This document shows, in pieces, positions 1-7,837 of a stretch of 64,000 nt of DNA (the stretch's first letter is position 1; each line of letters begins with the position of its first letter). Origin of the DNA: an uncultured Desulfovibrio sp. (GTDB lineage: Bacteria > Desulfobacterota > Desulfovibrionia > Desulfovibrionales > Desulfovibrionaceae); contig NZ_CASDOY010000001.1 of assembly GCF_949282365.1 (NCBI RefSeq), forward strand, positions 1-64,000. Reading direction: 5' to 3'. The notes below the pieces were generated by a model. That model was not told the DNA's origin. It was given only the letters and a program-made list of their open reading frames with translations, and searched no databases. The position numbers were made by a program, and so were the translations under genes.

Positions 1-1
1 C

Positions 2-148
2 AGCGTACTTGATCCTTTCATGGGCGGCGGCAGTGTGGGCGAGGCATGCATCAAAACAGGCCGCAGCTATGTGGGGATGGAGTTGTCACGGGAATATTAT
101 GCAATCAGCCGTGACCGGTTGACAGCACGCCTTGCAGAAAAAGCATAG
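2..148 (+). CDS. C-terminal end of a site-specific DNA methyltransferase (cut by window start)
   Basis: Open frame entering from the left edge and ending at a TAG. The 48 visible residues contain DPFMGGGSVG, the FxGxG-type S-adenosylmethionine-binding motif of DNA N4-cytosine/N6-adenine methyltransferases, followed by a typical helix and the tail YVGMELSREYYAISRDRL. In the permuted (beta-class) enzymes this motif lies near the C-terminus, which fits a protein ending 35 residues later. Such genes are common on prophages and genomic islands. Its place just beyond the 3' end of a tRNA-Arg gene suggests it is the last gene of an integrated element lying left of the window. Specificity cannot be judged from this fragment. 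Confidence 0.8.
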   Translation, partial: SVLDPFMGGGSVGEACIKTGRSYVGMELSREYYAISRDRLTARLAEKA

Positions 149-178
149 AACGACGAGAGCCGCGTCCAATATGAGGAA

Positions 179-214
179 GGCGTGGGGGCCGTGTAAAAGC
201 GGTACTCCCACGCC
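179..214 (+). terminator. Hairpin after the methyltransferase tail
   Basis: Arms GGCGTGGG (179-186) and CCCACGCC (207-214) form a perfect 8-bp stem, followed by CCTTT only. The position 30 bases after the methyltransferase stop fits a terminator, but the U-tract is poor. Confidence 0.4.
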
Positions 215-264
215 CCTTTGGTTAAGCAATTACCGTGCCAGGTACGAAAAAACGCCGAGCACCG

Positions 265-303
265 TTCTCAAGTTGCGTGACGGAAATTCTCAAGTTGCGT
301 GAC
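265..303. repeat. Two tandem copies of a 17-bp sequence
   Basis: TTCTCAAGTTGCGTGAC occurs at 265-281 and again at 287-303, a 22-bp period. It lies between the methyltransferase tail and the tRNA-Arg gene, so it may be a recombination or regulator-binding site of the adjacent element. The function is unknown. Confidence 0.6.
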
Positions 304-361
304 AGCTCACACCCGCGACGCAGAACGCGCGCAGGATGGTCGCAAAATGGTCGCAAAGCCC

Positions 362-397
362 AAAAAAATGGGACACCGTTTTTGCCGGTATCCCATT
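362..397 (-). terminator. Rho-independent terminator of tRNA-Arg
   Basis: Read on the minus strand, AATGGGA and TCCCATT form the outer stem, with ACC/GGT pairs inside and a short A-rich loop, followed by a run of seven T. It starts about 10 bases beyond the tRNA CCA end. Confidence 0.7.
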
Positions 398-406
398 GAT
401 TTTATT

Positions 407-483
407 TGGTGCGCCCGGCAGGAATCGAACCTGCGGCCTACTGCTTAGGAGGCAATCGCTCTATCCGACTGAGCTACGAGCGC
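407..483 (-). tRNA. tRNA-Arg, anticodon CCT
   Basis: On the minus strand the 77-base sequence folds as a standard cloverleaf. Acceptor GCGCTCG pairs with CGGGCGC through a wobble-tolerant stem, the D-arm contains AGCTCAGTCGGATAGAGC, the anticodon loop is CTCCTAA (anticodon CCT, reading AGG), and the T-arm has GGTTCGAATCC. The CCA end is encoded (407-409 on the plus strand read TGG). tRNA-Arg(CCT) genes are frequent integration targets. The phage-like methyltransferase tail lies on its 3' side, the side on which such elements insert. Confidence 0.95.
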
Positions 484-829
484 GCGTCGTATCTTGTACG
501 GTAGTCCGGCAGGCGCTGTCAAGCCGCCTCGGCATGGATGGGAGCTGCGGTATCCGATAGCCGCCGTTGTCTTGTCGGTTGCCGAGGGTGTTCGCTGCAG
601 GCCGGGACGGCACGCCTCCGATGGGCAGGCATCAGGGGCGCAGGCGTCTAGGGGCAGGGCGCATCATCGATGCTATATTTCTGTGGCATATTCTAAGTAA
701 TATACTGAAATAAAAAATATTTTCAGAAACAAGGACTCTCGCCCTTATTTATCCATAAAAATTGGGCATGTTTGGGGAAAGATGGGGGGAGTTTGAGGGA
801 GAAGAAACAAAACGAAAGGAATCCTGAGC
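484..829. other. Intergenic region, no gene seen
   Basis: 346 bases between the tRNA-Arg and a DMT transporter. The second half (about 670-790) is clearly AT-rich compared with the flanks. It may hold the tRNA promoter (read leftward) and the end of the transporter transcript, but I see no convincing hairpin or ORF. Confidence 0.5.
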
Positions 830-1768
830 CTAGGATCCTCCGTGATGGCGCTCTTTCCGTCCGTGCGGCAGGTGGAGCATGGGACCGAGGGCAATGCCCA
901 TGGCGCCCATGACAACGATGAAGGCCCCGCAGATGCTCAGCAGCCCCAATCGTTCCATAGGGAAGATCTGCGGCAGCAGCAGGTGTCCCGCCCATTCCAG
1001 GCCCAAGGTGAAGAGGGGCGTCGTCGTGACCACGGCGCTGACCTTTGCGGCATGCCAGTTGCTCATGGCCCGGGAAAAGGCCCCATAGGCCACGATGGTA
1101 TTGATGCAGGTGAACAGCAGGCAGCCCGTTTGCAGGGCGTCGAGCTGCAGGAAGGAGGCCGGAGAGGACAGGGGCGTGAGGATGATGGCGCAGCAAAGAT
1201 AAATGGCCCGCATGATGCGCCCGGGTGAGACCGTGCGCAGCAGGATCTTCTGGGCAAGACCGTAACAGGCCCAGACCACGGCTGCCATGCCCCCCAGGCT
1301 CATGCCGATGAGTAGGTCACCACTGACCAGTCCCAGCAGACGGGTATTGAAAAACAGCAGCAGGCCCACCAGCAGGATGATGACGCTGCCGCCCTGGATG
1401 GGCAGGAAGGGTTCACGCAGGAGGAAAACACTGCCCAGCAGCAACAGCACAGGACCAGCCTGGGCCAGGATCTGGCAGGCAGAGGCGCTGAGATAGGCGA
1501 CCGACGAATTGAAGAACACGAAATTGCAGCCCAGCCCGGCAATGGCCAGAAGGAGCAGCCATTTTTCGCGCCGCCCCAGGGGCGTGCTGTTGCCGGGATG
1601 GCGGCAGGACAGGCCCCAGGTCCAGGCGGCGGCGATCCAGAAGCGCAGGCAGACGATGGAAATGGCGTCCACGGTCGAGAGCAGGTGCTTGAGCGCCAGG
1701 GGCAGAGCCCCCCAGAACAGGGCTGTCAGCAGGGCCAGCAGCAGCCCGGCAGTATTGGAACCCGGCAT
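830..1768 (-). CDS. DMT-superfamily (EamA) metabolite exporter
   Basis: Predicted 312-residue inner-membrane protein with about ten hydrophobic helices arranged as two EamA repeats. The first starts at GLLLALLTALFWGALPLALK. This is the usual length and pattern of drug/metabolite transporters that export amino acids, nucleosides or other small molecules; the substrate cannot be predicted. I start at the second of two adjacent ATG codons because GGAGG lies six bases upstream. The frame stays open about 65 codons further, but that upstream part is Arg/Pro-rich and has no ribosome site. It is transcribed away from the LysR gene upstream, with nearly 600 bases between them. Confidence 0.85.
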   Translation of the reverse strand: MPGSNTAGLLLALLTALFWGALPLALKHLLSTVDAISIVCLRFWIAAAWTWGLSCRHPGNSTPLGRREKWLLLLAIAGLGCNFVFFNSSVAYLSASACQILAQAGPVLLLLGSVFLLREPFLPIQGGSVIILLVGLLLFFNTRLLGLVSGDLLIGMSLGGMAAVVWACYGLAQKILLRTVSPGRIMRAIYLCCAIILTPLSSPASFLQLDALQTGCLLFTCINTIVAYGAFSRAMSNWHAAKVSAVVTTTPLFTLGLEWAGHLLLPQIFPMERLGLLSICGAFIVVMGAMGIALGPMLHLPHGRKERHHGGS

Positions 1769-2360
1769 CATGATCCTCCGTTCATCGTTACGGGAGGCAC
1801 CGTACAGCTTTGGCAAGCATCTGTCATGTGGAAAGAAGGGACATGGCGTGGCGAAGGAGCAGAAGCGGTGGGCCGCAAACGGCCGCAGGCAATCATGGGC
1901 GGCTGGAGTGCCTCTGCGGCCTTGTGCAGCCTCCCATCCTGTCTGTCGAAGTGCGTCCGACAAGTGCGGGCGGCGGTTTTTCGCTCCGTCCGTGCCGGCG
2001 CCGCGTCGGCGGGCCGGGAGGAGGGCGCAGGCATGAGGGCAAGAAAGAGGTCAGACAGGCAAGGCGGCTTGGGGAGATCCTTTTGCAGCCTGTGCGGACA
2101 GGGCAATGGAGTGGAATGCCGGTACATGGGGCCCGTGCTCTTATTGGTGGTGTTTCGGTCAAGAATATGGAGTTTGCTGGATGCCTGACAGGCGCAAACC
2201 AGTGGGCCCCGTCAGCGTTGCCAGATATTGCCGCTGGGCCTCTCTGTACGGATCGCAGCATCCGGCAGCGTGCCGGCTCCCCCAGAGGCGCAGCTGCTGA
2301 CGGCAGATCCGTGGCGCGGACGGCCGAAGGCAGGGCCGTCATGGCATATCGGGGCAGATT
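1769..2360. other. Long intergenic region, no supported gene
   Basis: 592 bases between two leftward genes. Several frames are open on both strands, as expected at this GC content, but none has a ribosome site together with a plausible protein composition. It should contain the promoter of the DMT transporter (near 1790-1850, locally less GC-rich) and the end of the LysR transcript. I could not assign exact sites. Confidence 0.4.
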
Positions 2361-3251
2361 TCATGCGGAAAACAGGTCGGACGTTTCCAGCAGATCCTTG
2401 AAAAGCCGCATGGCAGGCGTGCATTCCCGGTTTTTGTGGCAGACGCAGATGGCCTGCACCGTGCAGTCCGGCATGGCAGCCGGCAGTTCCACCAGCATGC
2501 CCGCGGCCAGTTCCTGTTCCACGGCGAAGGTCGGCAAGAAGGAGATCCCCAGGTTGGCCGCAACGGTCTTTTTGATGGATTCTATGCTCCAGAGCTCGAT
2601 GGTATTGCGCAGCAGGATGTCACGGGCGCGCAGATAGGTCTCTATGCGCTCCCGGTAGATGCTGCGGGGCTCATTGATGACGAGGCTGACGGCCTTTTCC
2701 TGATGGGGCGTATCGAAGTCCCGCAGATCGGGCGACAGCGCGGGCGAGGCGACGATGATCCCCCTGGCCCTACCCAGCGGCGTCACATCCAGCGTATGTG
2801 GATGGCCGCCGACATCATAGTAGACGCCCAGGTCATATTGCCCGGAAAGGATACCCTGCCTGATGTCATGACAGTTCAGACTGTGCAGTTCGATGCGCAC
2901 GTCAGGGGCCTGCGCCACAAATTTCCCCAGGAGCGCATGGATCTTGTAGGAGAGGAGGGATTCCGCGACAGCGACCCTCAGTTCGCCGCTAAGGCCCGGG
3001 CGGCCGTTGCATGCCGTGATGGACTGCATGGACTGCAGGATGGCATCCATGTGCGGCAGGATCTTTTTCCCGGCCCGGGTAAAGACCATGCGTCGTCCGA
3101 CACGCTCAAAAAGGCGTACGGAAAGCTCATTTTCCAGCTGGCGGACCTGGAAGGTCACGGTGGACTGGGAGCAGTTGAGACGCTGTGCGGCTTTCTGGAA
3201 ACTGCCTTCGGCAAGGATGGTCTTGATGACGACGATGCTGCGTGTGTCCAT
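2361..3251 (-). CDS. LysR-family transcriptional regulator
   Basis: 296 residues, the standard LysR length. The N-terminal winged helix-turn-helix (about residues 1-60) contains GSFQKAAQRLNCSQSTVTFQVRQLE, a classic LysR recognition helix, followed by ENELSVRLFERVGRRMVFT. The rest (about 90-290) is the periplasmic-binding-protein-like effector domain. It diverges from a LysE-type exporter gene 160 bases away, so it probably controls that gene and itself. This is inferred from the arrangement; the inducer is unknown. Confidence 0.92.
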   Translation of the reverse strand: MDTRSIVVIKTILAEGSFQKAAQRLNCSQSTVTFQVRQLENELSVRLFERVGRRMVFTRAGKKILPHMDAILQSMQSITACNGRPGLSGELRVAVAESLLSYKIHALLGKFVAQAPDVRIELHSLNCHDIRQGILSGQYDLGVYYDVGGHPHTLDVTPLGRARGIIVASPALSPDLRDFDTPHQEKAVSLVINEPRSIYRERIETYLRARDILLRNTIELWSIESIKKTVAANLGISFLPTFAVEQELAAGMLVELPAAMPDCTVQAICVCHKNRECTPAMRLFKDLLETSDLFSA

Positions 3252-3411
3252 GCCTTCTTTCCTGATATATCGAAATAATAAAATTTATGGTTTTAATATA
3301 TTTGCTTTTTCGGATTTATTCTTGGGCTTACCCTCTGTTCGTGTCAAGAGGACAGGAGCAGCGCACCCGTAATGCAGGCTGCTGCCAGACAGGACGGCAA
3401 GGAGGGAAGAG
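3252..3411. promoter_or_regulatory. Divergent LysR/LysE control region
   Basis: 160 bases between the divergent regulator and exporter genes. The part next to lysR (about 3275-3325) is strikingly AT-rich in GC-rich surroundings and contains interrupted AT dyads that could serve as LysR boxes. The exporter start is marked by AAGGAGG six bases before its ATG. Confidence 0.5.
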
Positions 3412-4002
3412 ATGCCAGTCTCGGTTTTTTCGGCTTTTTTCGTGTTCACGTTCATCACCGCCATCACACCCGGCCCCAACAATATCCTGTCCCTGAGCAC
3501 GGGCAGCCGCAAAGGCTTTCGCGGCAGCCTGCCGGTGCTTGCGGGAATCTGCGCCGGTTTTTTCTGTGTCATGTTCATCTGCGGTCTTCTTTCCTTCTCC
3601 TTTTCCGCGCTCTCGCCCCTGTTCATCCGGGTGATGCGCTACGCGGGCTGTCTCTATATCCTCTGGCTGGCCTGGAAGATCGCGACGGCCAAGCCGGATG
3701 CCGATGACGCCGCGGAAGCCGGAGCGGGATTCATGACTGGGTTCGTACTCCAGTTCGTCAACGTCAAGATCATGATCTACGGCATGACAGCATATTCGGC
3801 GTTCATCCTGCCGTACTATGATTCCTTTGCGGCGCTGCTGGTCGGGATGTGCTTCCTGGCCCTGATGGGCAGTGCAGGCACCGTGGTCTGGGCCGTTGCC
3901 GGGGCCGTGCTGCAGCGTCTTTTCCGGCAGCACGCCAGGCTGATGAACATACTGATGGCGCTGATGCTGCTTGCCTGTGCCTGGTCCCTGCTGGACTCCT
4001 GA
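3412..4002 (+). CDS. LysE/RhtB-family amino-acid exporter
   Basis: 196-residue membrane protein with the family signature near the N-terminus (TAITPGPNNILSLSTGSRKG) and five to six hydrophobic helices. LysE/RhtB proteins export amino acids and related compounds; the GPNN variant resembles the EamB (cysteine/O-acetylserine) branch more than LysE proper, but the substrate is not certain. The start is supported by AAGGAGG upstream. The divergent LysR gene is the likely regulator, an arrangement seen with lysE and argO in other bacteria. Confidence 0.88.
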   Translation: MPVSVFSAFFVFTFITAITPGPNNILSLSTGSRKGFRGSLPVLAGICAGFFCVMFICGLLSFSFSALSPLFIRVMRYAGCLYILWLAWKIATAKPDADDAAEAGAGFMTGFVLQFVNVKIMIYGMTAYSAFILPYYDSFAALLVGMCFLALMGSAGTVVWAVAGAVLQRLFRQHARLMNILMALMLLACAWSLLDS

Positions 4003-4065
4003 GATGCCGGGCGGCAGGCTGCGGCGAGGGCAGGGACGGTGACCGGCCATGCATATATCCTGTGC

Positions 4066-4084
4066 TACCCATTTGATATGGGTA
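4066..4084. repeat. Short inverted repeat upstream of the acetyltransferase
   Basis: TACCCAT (4066-4072) and ATGGGTA (4078-4084) around a 5-base spacer, followed by TTTT. It could be a weak terminator for the LysE gene or an operator for the next gene. Confidence 0.35.
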
Positions 4085-4216
4085 TTTTACATGATATGGC
4101 TCCCTTGATACGGTCGGCAACCAAGGGAACAGCCTACCGTCATCCCCGCGCATGCGTCCTGCGCTTGGGGGATACGGGTGGACGCGGTCCCATGCTCTTT
4201 GCCAGGAGGATGCGCC

Positions 4217-4840
4217 ATGATGTCACTGGATGAATTGTTACGTTATCTCGAAGCCGGACAGCCCCTGATCGCCGGTACGGAAGCTTTCGCCTGCATGCAT
4301 GCCTACGCCTACGAGGCCATGCGTCTCACTGCGGAATTGAACAGCGGTTTCCACGCCCCGGAGGAGATGCGGGCGATCATGGGCCGCATAACCGGGCGGG
4401 AGATCGATGAGAGCTTTCGCCTGTTCCCGCCGTTCTATACGGATTTCGGCAAGAACATCCGCATCGGACGCCATGTGTTCATCAATGCCTGCTGCTGCTT
4501 TCAGGACCAGGGCGGGATCAGTATCGGGGACGGCACCCTCATCGGGCACCGGGTGACACTGGCCACCATCAATCACGGTCTGCAGCCGGAGCAGCGCCAT
4601 ATCCATCACATCGCTCCCATCGTTATCGGCAAGGACGTCTGGATCGGTTCCGGTGCCATCATCCTGCCGGGAGTGCATGTGGGCGACGGCGCCGTCGTGG
4701 CGGCAGGGGCAGTGGTCCGCGAGGATGTGCCTTCCCGTACTGTCGTGGCGGGAGTGCCGGCCCGGATCGTCAGAACGCTGGAGCATGAAGAAGGGCAGGG
4801 CGCGTCCGCGTCCCTGTCCCCGGAGAGCGGGCGCAGCTGA
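4217..4840 (+). CDS. Maltose/galactoside O-acetyltransferase family enzyme (left-handed beta-helix)
   Basis: 207 residues. The N-terminal Maa-type cap (about 1-60) is followed by hexapeptide repeats forming a left-handed beta-helix (about 70-185), including IRIGRHVFINACCCFQDQGG, IGKDVWIGSGAIILPGVHVG and GAVVAAGAVVREDVPSRTVV. The proposed catalytic His is in ATINHGLQPEQR. Such enzymes transfer acetyl from acetyl-CoA to a hydroxyl of sugars or lipo-oligosaccharide. I chose the ATG at 4217, eight bases after AGGAGG; the longer frame upstream is unlikely. It is monocistronic as far as can be seen, and the physiological substrate is unknown. Confidence 0.88.
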   Translation: MMSLDELLRYLEAGQPLIAGTEAFACMHAYAYEAMRLTAELNSGFHAPEEMRAIMGRITGREIDESFRLFPPFYTDFGKNIRIGRHVFINACCCFQDQGGISIGDGTLIGHRVTLATINHGLQPEQRHIHHIAPIVIGKDVWIGSGAIILPGVHVGDGAVVAAGAVVREDVPSRTVVAGVPARIVRTLEHEEGQGASASLSPESGRS

Positions 4841-5144
4841 GGCTCCTGCCGCGCATCACGTCGCTGATGCGAGGATCGCGCCATACAGGCGGCCGCTGCG
4901 GGCAGAGCCGCATGACCGCGACCGGCCGGCCCGACAGCTTCCCTTCCGTCGCTGTGCGGATAGCAGCGCAGGCTGCCGGCTGCGCTCCAGGGCCGGGAGC
5001 TGCGCCGGACAGTCCGGCAGGGGCCGCTCGCGCAGATGCGCGCAGTGACAGCGATCAGGGCGGGCAGAAAGGGGCGGCCATGTTCGGCCGGTCGGGGAAA
5101 AAGGGTTTGACAGGGGCCGGGGGGCGTGGAATGGAATCAGAGCC
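4841..5144. other. GC-rich intergenic region, no gene seen
   Basis: 304 bases between the acetyltransferase and the antiporter gene. The composition is very GC-rich with no clear U-tailed hairpin. Open frames here lack ribosome sites. Confidence 0.4.
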
Positions 5145-6419
5145 ATGAACGCCGTCGTGCTATCGTTGTTCCTGGGCGGTCTGGCCTTGTGCATCACCTG
5201 CGGACGTTCCCTGCTGTGGGCGCTGGCTTTCGGCCTGCTGTGTTTCATGGGCCAGGCCCTCTGGCGGGGCGTCCCCGTCCACCGGATCATGGTCCTGTGT
5301 GTCCAGGGCCTGCGCCGGCTCGGCAATATCCTGACCATATTCGTCCTGATCGGCATGCTGACGGCGGTCTGGCGCGCGGCGGGCACCATCCCGTATATCA
5401 TCCATCATTGTCTGCCGCTGGTGGATCCGGCCCATTTCCCGCTTGGGGTCTTCCTGTTGTGCAGTCTGCTGAGCCTGTTGCTCGGGACGTCCTTCGGAAC
5501 GGCCAGCACGCTGGGGGTCGTGTTCATGCTGCTGGCCCGTACGGCCGGTCTGGATCCGCTGGTGACGGCGGGGGCCGTCATGAGCGGTATCTATGTGGGG
5601 GACCGCTGTTCACCCATGTCGTCCAGTGCCGCGCTGGTCTGCGCACTGACGGGGACATCCATCCACGACAATGTGCGCCTTATGTGGCGCGCGTCTTTCC
5701 TGCCTTTTCTGCTGGCCTGTCTGGCCTACGCGTTGCTGCCGGCCGCCCCGGCAGGCGGTGGGCTCCCGGCGGTGGGCCTGTTCTTCGCTGACGGCCTGGT
5801 ACCGGATGCCTGGTCGCTGCTGCCGGCCGCCTTCATGCTCGTCCCGCTGTTTTTCAGGCTGGAGGTCAAAAAGATCATGCTGGGCAGCATCCTGGCGGGT
5901 TGCGCCGTGTCGCTGGCTGTCCAGCAGATGCCGTTCCCGGCCTTGCTGCATTGTTTGGTCTGCGGCTATGAGCCTCCGGCAGGGCTGGAGATCCTGTCGG
6001 GCGGAGGTCTGCTTTCCATGGTACCGGTTGCCGGTATCGTGGTGCTGACGTCGGCCTATGCCGGCCTGATGGAAGCGACCGGCCTGATGGCCGGCGTGAC
6101 GGCCATCGGCAGGAAGCTGGCCCGCCGTCTGGGCGCCTTTCGTACGACGGTGCTGGCAGCCATACCGGTGGCCGCCGTCAGCTGCAACCAGACCCTGGGC
6201 ATCATCCTGACACGGCAGCTGTGCGGGCCGCTCTGGACGGATCCGCGGCGGATGATGCTGCCGCTGGAAGACGGTATCGTCCTGCTGGCAGCCCTGATCC
6301 CGTGGAGCATTGCCGGGAGCGTTCCCTGCGCCATCTTGGGCGTGGGGGCGTCATGCCTGCCCTATGCTTTTTACCTGTATTTCGTCCCCTTGGCAGATCT
6401 GCTGCTGCGCCGGGACTAG
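5145..6419 (+). CDS. NhaC-superfamily Na+/H+ antiporter-like membrane protein
   Basis: 424 residues, about eleven to twelve hydrophobic helices. The segment GAVMSGIYVGDRCSPMSSSA (about residues 145-165) is the characteristic ion-translocation motif of NhaC-type antiporters. A second family feature is AVSCNQTLGIIL near residue 345 and the LxWxxxG-like end LIPWSIAG. NhaC relatives exchange Na+ for H+ or couple organic acids such as malate and lactate. No metabolic genes adjoin it, so the physiological exchange is open. The start ATG lacks a strong Shine-Dalgarno sequence. Confidence 0.82.
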   Translation: MNAVVLSLFLGGLALCITCGRSLLWALAFGLLCFMGQALWRGVPVHRIMVLCVQGLRRLGNILTIFVLIGMLTAVWRAAGTIPYIIHHCLPLVDPAHFPLGVFLLCSLLSLLLGTSFGTASTLGVVFMLLARTAGLDPLVTAGAVMSGIYVGDRCSPMSSSAALVCALTGTSIHDNVRLMWRASFLPFLLACLAYALLPAAPAGGGLPAVGLFFADGLVPDAWSLLPAAFMLVPLFFRLEVKKIMLGSILAGCAVSLAVQQMPFPALLHCLVCGYEPPAGLEILSGGGLLSMVPVAGIVVLTSAYAGLMEATGLMAGVTAIGRKLARRLGAFRTTVLAAIPVAAVSCNQTLGIILTRQLCGPLWTDPRRMMLPLEDGIVLLAALIPWSIAGSVPCAILGVGASCLPYAFYLYFVPLADLLLRRD

Positions 6420-6744
6420 GATGTGCTAAACAAATTTTACAATTTATTTTAAATAAATAGAGATATCGATTACGCGTGCTCGGTGTAAGGATGCTTGCCG
6501 CATGCTCCCGCGCTCGTCTGAAAGAGCGCGCTGGGGAAAGGAAGGGGGACTTGTGGGAAGGGAAAGTCCTCTCCCGCGGGCAGCGACCTGATGACGGCCG
6601 CAGGCCGTGCCCGTTGCGACAAAAGAAGCCACAGGCATCGACAGCAGAGATGAGGGCCTTCCCTTCCCCCCAAACAGACTGCGGACGGTGTCGACACGCC
6701 CCAAGGCGGTACATTTGCGAAGGTCCGTCGCAATACGGCGGAGC
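6420..6744. other. Intergenic region between convergent genes
   Basis: 325 bases between the antiporter and the convergent DeoR gene. Just after the antiporter stop, ATTTATTT (6442-6449) and AAATAAAT (6451-6458) form an AT palindrome in an AT-rich patch. The remainder is GC-rich without a convincing ORF or U-tailed terminator. Confidence 0.45.
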
Positions 6745-7506
6745 TCAGGCCAGATAGAGTTCCGTCCCGGCCTCGCGCAGGACAGCCTGCCAGTGTTCTT
6801 CCAGCGGCGCGTTGGAAAAGACGGCCTCGATGTCGCAGACATTGGCCACCCTGACCATGGCCGAACGGCCGAATTTGGAGTTGTCCGTCACCAGGAAGAC
6901 CCTGCGGGAACATTCGATGATGGTGCGGGCCACAGAGACTTCCCTGTAGTCGAAATCCAGCATGTTGCCTTCCTGGTCGATGCCGGAAATGCCGATGATG
7001 CCGAAATCCACCCGAAATTCCCGGATGAAATTTTCCGCGCTGGGCCCGATGATGCCATGATCATGGTGCCGCACGGTGCCGCCGGCAATCACCACATCGA
7101 AGTTGTGGTTGCGGGCCATGATGGCCGCCACATTGAGGTTGTTGGTCAGCACGCGCAGATTGTTGTGCCCCAGCAGGGCGTGGGCCACCTCCTCCGTGGT
7201 GGTGCCCAGGTTGATGCAGATGGAGGCGCCGTCGGGGATGTGGCCGGCGACCATCTGGGCAATGGCCTTTTTTTCGGGCAGGAACAACTTTTTACGCTGC
7301 TCGTAGAGGATGTTTTCCGTACTCAGAGGCATGCCGACCCCGCCGTGGAAGCGCTGGACTTTGCCCTGCTTCGCCAGCGTATTGATATCCTTGCGGATGG
7401 TCTGGGGCGTGACGGAAAAGCACTTGGTGAGCTCGTCAATGGTCGCATAGCCGCGTGCATTGAGCATGTGCAAAAGGGCCTGATGACGTTCCGCTGTTTT
7501 GGTCAT
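6745..7506 (-). CDS. DeoR/GlpR-family transcriptional regulator
   Basis: 253 residues, the typical length. The N-terminal DeoR helix-turn-helix (about 1-57) contains YATIDELTKCFSVTPQTIRK and ends in the family signature region. The sugar-phosphate-sensing domain (about 75-230) contains INLGTTTEEVAHAL, the DeoR C-terminal ligand motif, and IIGISGIDQEGNMLDFD. DeoR proteins usually repress carbohydrate uptake genes and are released by a phosphorylated sugar. It diverges from the TRAP operon 331 bases away, which is its likely target. Confidence 0.93.
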   Translation of the reverse strand: MTKTAERHQALLHMLNARGYATIDELTKCFSVTPQTIRKDINTLAKQGKVQRFHGGVGMPLSTENILYEQRKKLFLPEKKAIAQMVAGHIPDGASICINLGTTTEEVAHALLGHNNLRVLTNNLNVAAIMARNHNFDVVIAGGTVRHHDHGIIGPSAENFIREFRVDFGIIGISGIDQEGNMLDFDYREVSVARTIIECSRRVFLVTDNSKFGRSAMVRVANVCDIEAVFSNAPLEEHWQAVLREAGTELYLA

Positions 7507-7594
7507 GGGGATTCCTGATGGCTGTGGAAATGGCGTCTAACATACTGGAATGGCAGGGGGGGCGCAAGCGCGGCAACGATTCCGGCCAGGATGC

Positions 7595-7629
7595 TTTCGT
7601 TTTCGAACTTCTATTATCAAAAAACGAAA
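7595..7629. promoter_or_regulatory. Candidate DeoR operator
   Basis: TTTCGTTTT (7595-7603) and AAAACGAAA (7621-7629) are perfect inverted repeats, and TTCGAA sits inside the left part. TTCG/CGAA half-sites are typical for GlpR/DeoR-family repressors. The site lies just upstream of the predicted TRAP promoter, in the region shared by the divergent genes. Confidence 0.6.
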
Positions 7630-7634
7630 ATAGA

Positions 7635-7664
7635 TTGACGCGGAGCCTGCATAGGGCTTATGAC
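7635..7664 (+). promoter_or_regulatory. Candidate sigma70 promoter of the TRAP operon
   Basis: TTGACG (7635-7640), an 18-base spacer, then TATGAC (7659-7664). It directly follows the candidate DeoR operator, so a bound repressor could block it. Confidence 0.55.
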
Positions 7665-7837
7665 AAAAACAAGTATATACGCCTGGTTTCCCGGCATCCG
7701 TCCAGATCTGCCGCCGGATTTTCCCATCCCGTCCAGGAAGATGGTTTGTTTTGTGAAACAGGTGGCCTGACAGGCCGGTGGCCGTCAGGGCGAGGAAACG
7801 GTCCTTTGTCTCAATCCCAAATCTGCAGAGGTGGATG

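Noticed and set aside
1769..2360. Several 70-190 codon frames between the DMT transporter and LysR
   Set aside because: Pro/Arg/Ala-rich on both strands, no ribosome sites, no recognisable motif.
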